From Bordetella sp. (GTDB lineage: Bacteria; Pseudomonadota; Gammaproteobacteria; Burkholderiales; Burkholderiaceae_B), in the NCBI GenBank assembly GCA_027450125.1, contig DAIDKG010000341.1:1-7530 (forward strand): a stretch of 7,530 nt of DNA, in the 5' to 3' direction. The notes beneath the pieces were generated by a model. That model did no database searches and had not been told where the DNA came from. It saw nothing but the letters and a program-made list of their open reading frames with translations. How positions within the stretch are numbered: position 1 is the stretch's first letter; each line of letters begins with the position of its first letter. Below are positions 6,819 to 7,530 of the stretch, in pieces. Both the position numbers and the translations under genes were made by a program.

Positions 6819-6875
6819 ACAATCTTCCCTATGGAGACTTTATATTTTACCCACCCGTCGTGCCGGTTGCATGAA
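6819..6875. promoter_or_regulatory. Overlapping divergent promoters for mltB and the deacetylase
   Basis: Only 12 bp (6819-6830) separate the two start codons, so each promoter must reach into the other gene. For mltB, TAAAAT (6849 down to 6844, minus strand) inside the deacetylase 5' end is a good -10, with start near 6837 and a leader of about 20 nt; ATGCAA at the -35 spot (6872 down to 6867) is weak. For the deacetylase, TACAAT at 6818-6823, overlapping the mltB start codon, is a good -10; transcription would begin at about 6829-6831. -35 matches are poor for both. The AT-rich patch 6838-6849 stands out in this GC-rich window. Promoter identity is inference. Confidence 0.45.
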
Positions 6876-7530
6876 ATGGGCGACTGGCATCCGGAGAGCC
6901 CGCAGAGGCTCGATGCCATATCCGATCAATTGCTGGCCAGCGGCGTGATGTCCTTGGTCGACGCGCGCACGGCGCCCGCGGCGGACCGGGAGGCGCTGCT
7001 GCGCGTGCACGATGCGTCGTATCTCGACTTTCTCGCGGCCAGCGTGCCGGCGCAGGGCGAATACACCGCCCTGGATCCCGATACGCTGATGAACTGCCAT
7101 ACGCTGGAGGCTGCGCTGCACGCGGCCGGCGCCGTGGTGGCGGCCGTGGACGCCGTGATGGCACGCCAGGCCGAGACCGCCTTCTGTTCGGTTCGTCCGC
7201 CCGGTCACCATGCGTGTCGCGACCGCGCCATGGGCTTTTGCTTTCTCAACAATATCGCCATCGGCGCCGCGCACGCCATGGCCGTTCACGGCGTGCGGCG
7301 CCTGGCTATCGTCGACTTCGACGTGCATCACGGCAACGGCACCGAGGAGATGTTTGCGGGCGACGATCGCGTACTGATGTGCAGTTTCTTCCAGCATCCG
7401 CTCTTTCCCCACAGCGGGACTAGCCGGCCTGCGGCCAATATGCTCAATGTGCCGGTGCCCCCGTACACCACCGGGCCGGCCGTGCGCGCAATCGTCGCCG
7501 AACAGTGGCTGCCGCGGCTCGAGGCGCACC
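6831..7530 (+). CDS. Histone deacetylase family protein (zinc amidohydrolase), 3' end beyond window
   Basis: The first 233 residues of an arginase/deacetylase-fold zinc hydrolase (bacterial class II-like HDAC family; relatives act on acetylated lysines, acetylpolyamines or similar amides). No stop occurs before the window ends. Seen: N-terminal block THPSCRLHEMGDWHPESPQR (7-26); active-site histidine pair H126-H127 in RPPGHHA; GFCFLNNIAIG (135-145); charge-relay and zinc region VDFDVHHGNGT (161-171), with predicted zinc ligands D164 and H166; and QHPLFPHSG (188-196). The third zinc ligand Asp and the catalytic Tyr fall outside the window. ATG 6831 is chosen because the conserved THPSCRLHE block begins six codons later and no ATG, GTG or TTG lies in frame upstream nearby. 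There is no Shine-Dalgarno sequence; a -10-like TACAAT ends 7 nt before the ATG, so the mRNA may be leaderless. Substrate is unknown. Confidence 0.9.
   Translation, partial: METLYFTHPSCRLHEMGDWHPESPQRLDAISDQLLASGVMSLVDARTAPAADREALLRVHDASYLDFLAASVPAQGEYTALDPDTLMNCHTLEAALHAAGAVVAAVDAVMARQAETAFCSVRPPGHHACRDRAMGFCFLNNIAIGAAHAMAVHGVRRLAIVDFDVHHGNGTEEMFAGDDRVLMCSFFQHPLFPHSGTSRPAANMLNVPVPPYTTGPAVRAIVAEQWLPRLEAH

Noticed and set aside
5599..6822. Minus-strand open frame overlapping mltB in another frame
   Set aside because: It shares the mltB region but yields Arg-rich sequence without motifs; the mltB frame carries the lipobox and catalytic motifs.
1..7530. Insertion sequences, CRISPR repeats, tRNA or rRNA genes, phage genes
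   Set aside because: No transposase, terminal repeats, spaced direct repeats or structural RNA signatures were seen; coding density and composition are uniform.

Overview
The window is an ordinary, gene-dense stretch of a high-GC betaproteobacterial chromosome. Protein features and gene content suggest Alcaligenaceae (Bordetella/Achromobacter-like); this assignment comes from recognition, not a database search. Codons are strongly G/C-ending throughout. I see no mobile element, tRNA, rRNA, CRISPR array or compositional island.

Layout: (1) At the left edge, on the minus strand, lies the 5' part of a tartrate dehydrogenase/decarboxylase-type NAD-dependent dehydrogenase (ttuC-like), cut by the window edge. 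(2) After a 120-bp divergent intergenic region comes a plus-strand operon, lapA-lapB-hldA(rfaE)-hldD(rfaD). lapB/hldA and hldA/hldD are joined by 4-bp ATGA overlaps. (3) Next are two more plus-strand genes with longer gaps: a small exported helix-hairpin-helix (ComEA-like) protein and cysM. (4) Convergent to cysM is mltB, a lipoprotein lytic transglycosylase, on the minus strand. (5) Divergent from mltB, with only 12 bp between start codons, is a histone-deacetylase-family protein whose 3' end lies beyond the right edge.

The functional core is envelope biogenesis. LapA/LapB are the inner-membrane proteins that, in E. coli, control LpxC turnover and so the rate of LPS synthesis. HldA and HldD are enzymes of ADP-L-glycero-D-manno-heptose synthesis for the LPS inner core. 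The operon therefore places control of lipid A synthesis and supply of core heptose on one probable transcript. MltB adds peptidoglycan remodelling nearby. CysM, TtuC, the ComEA-like protein and the deacetylase have no evident link to this core.

I found no convincing undescribed multi-gene system. The points most worth a second look are the very tight mltB/deacetylase divergent promoter, which suggests a leaderless deacetylase mRNA; a twin-arginine-like signal on the ComEA-like protein; and a hairpin that contains the hldD stop codon.
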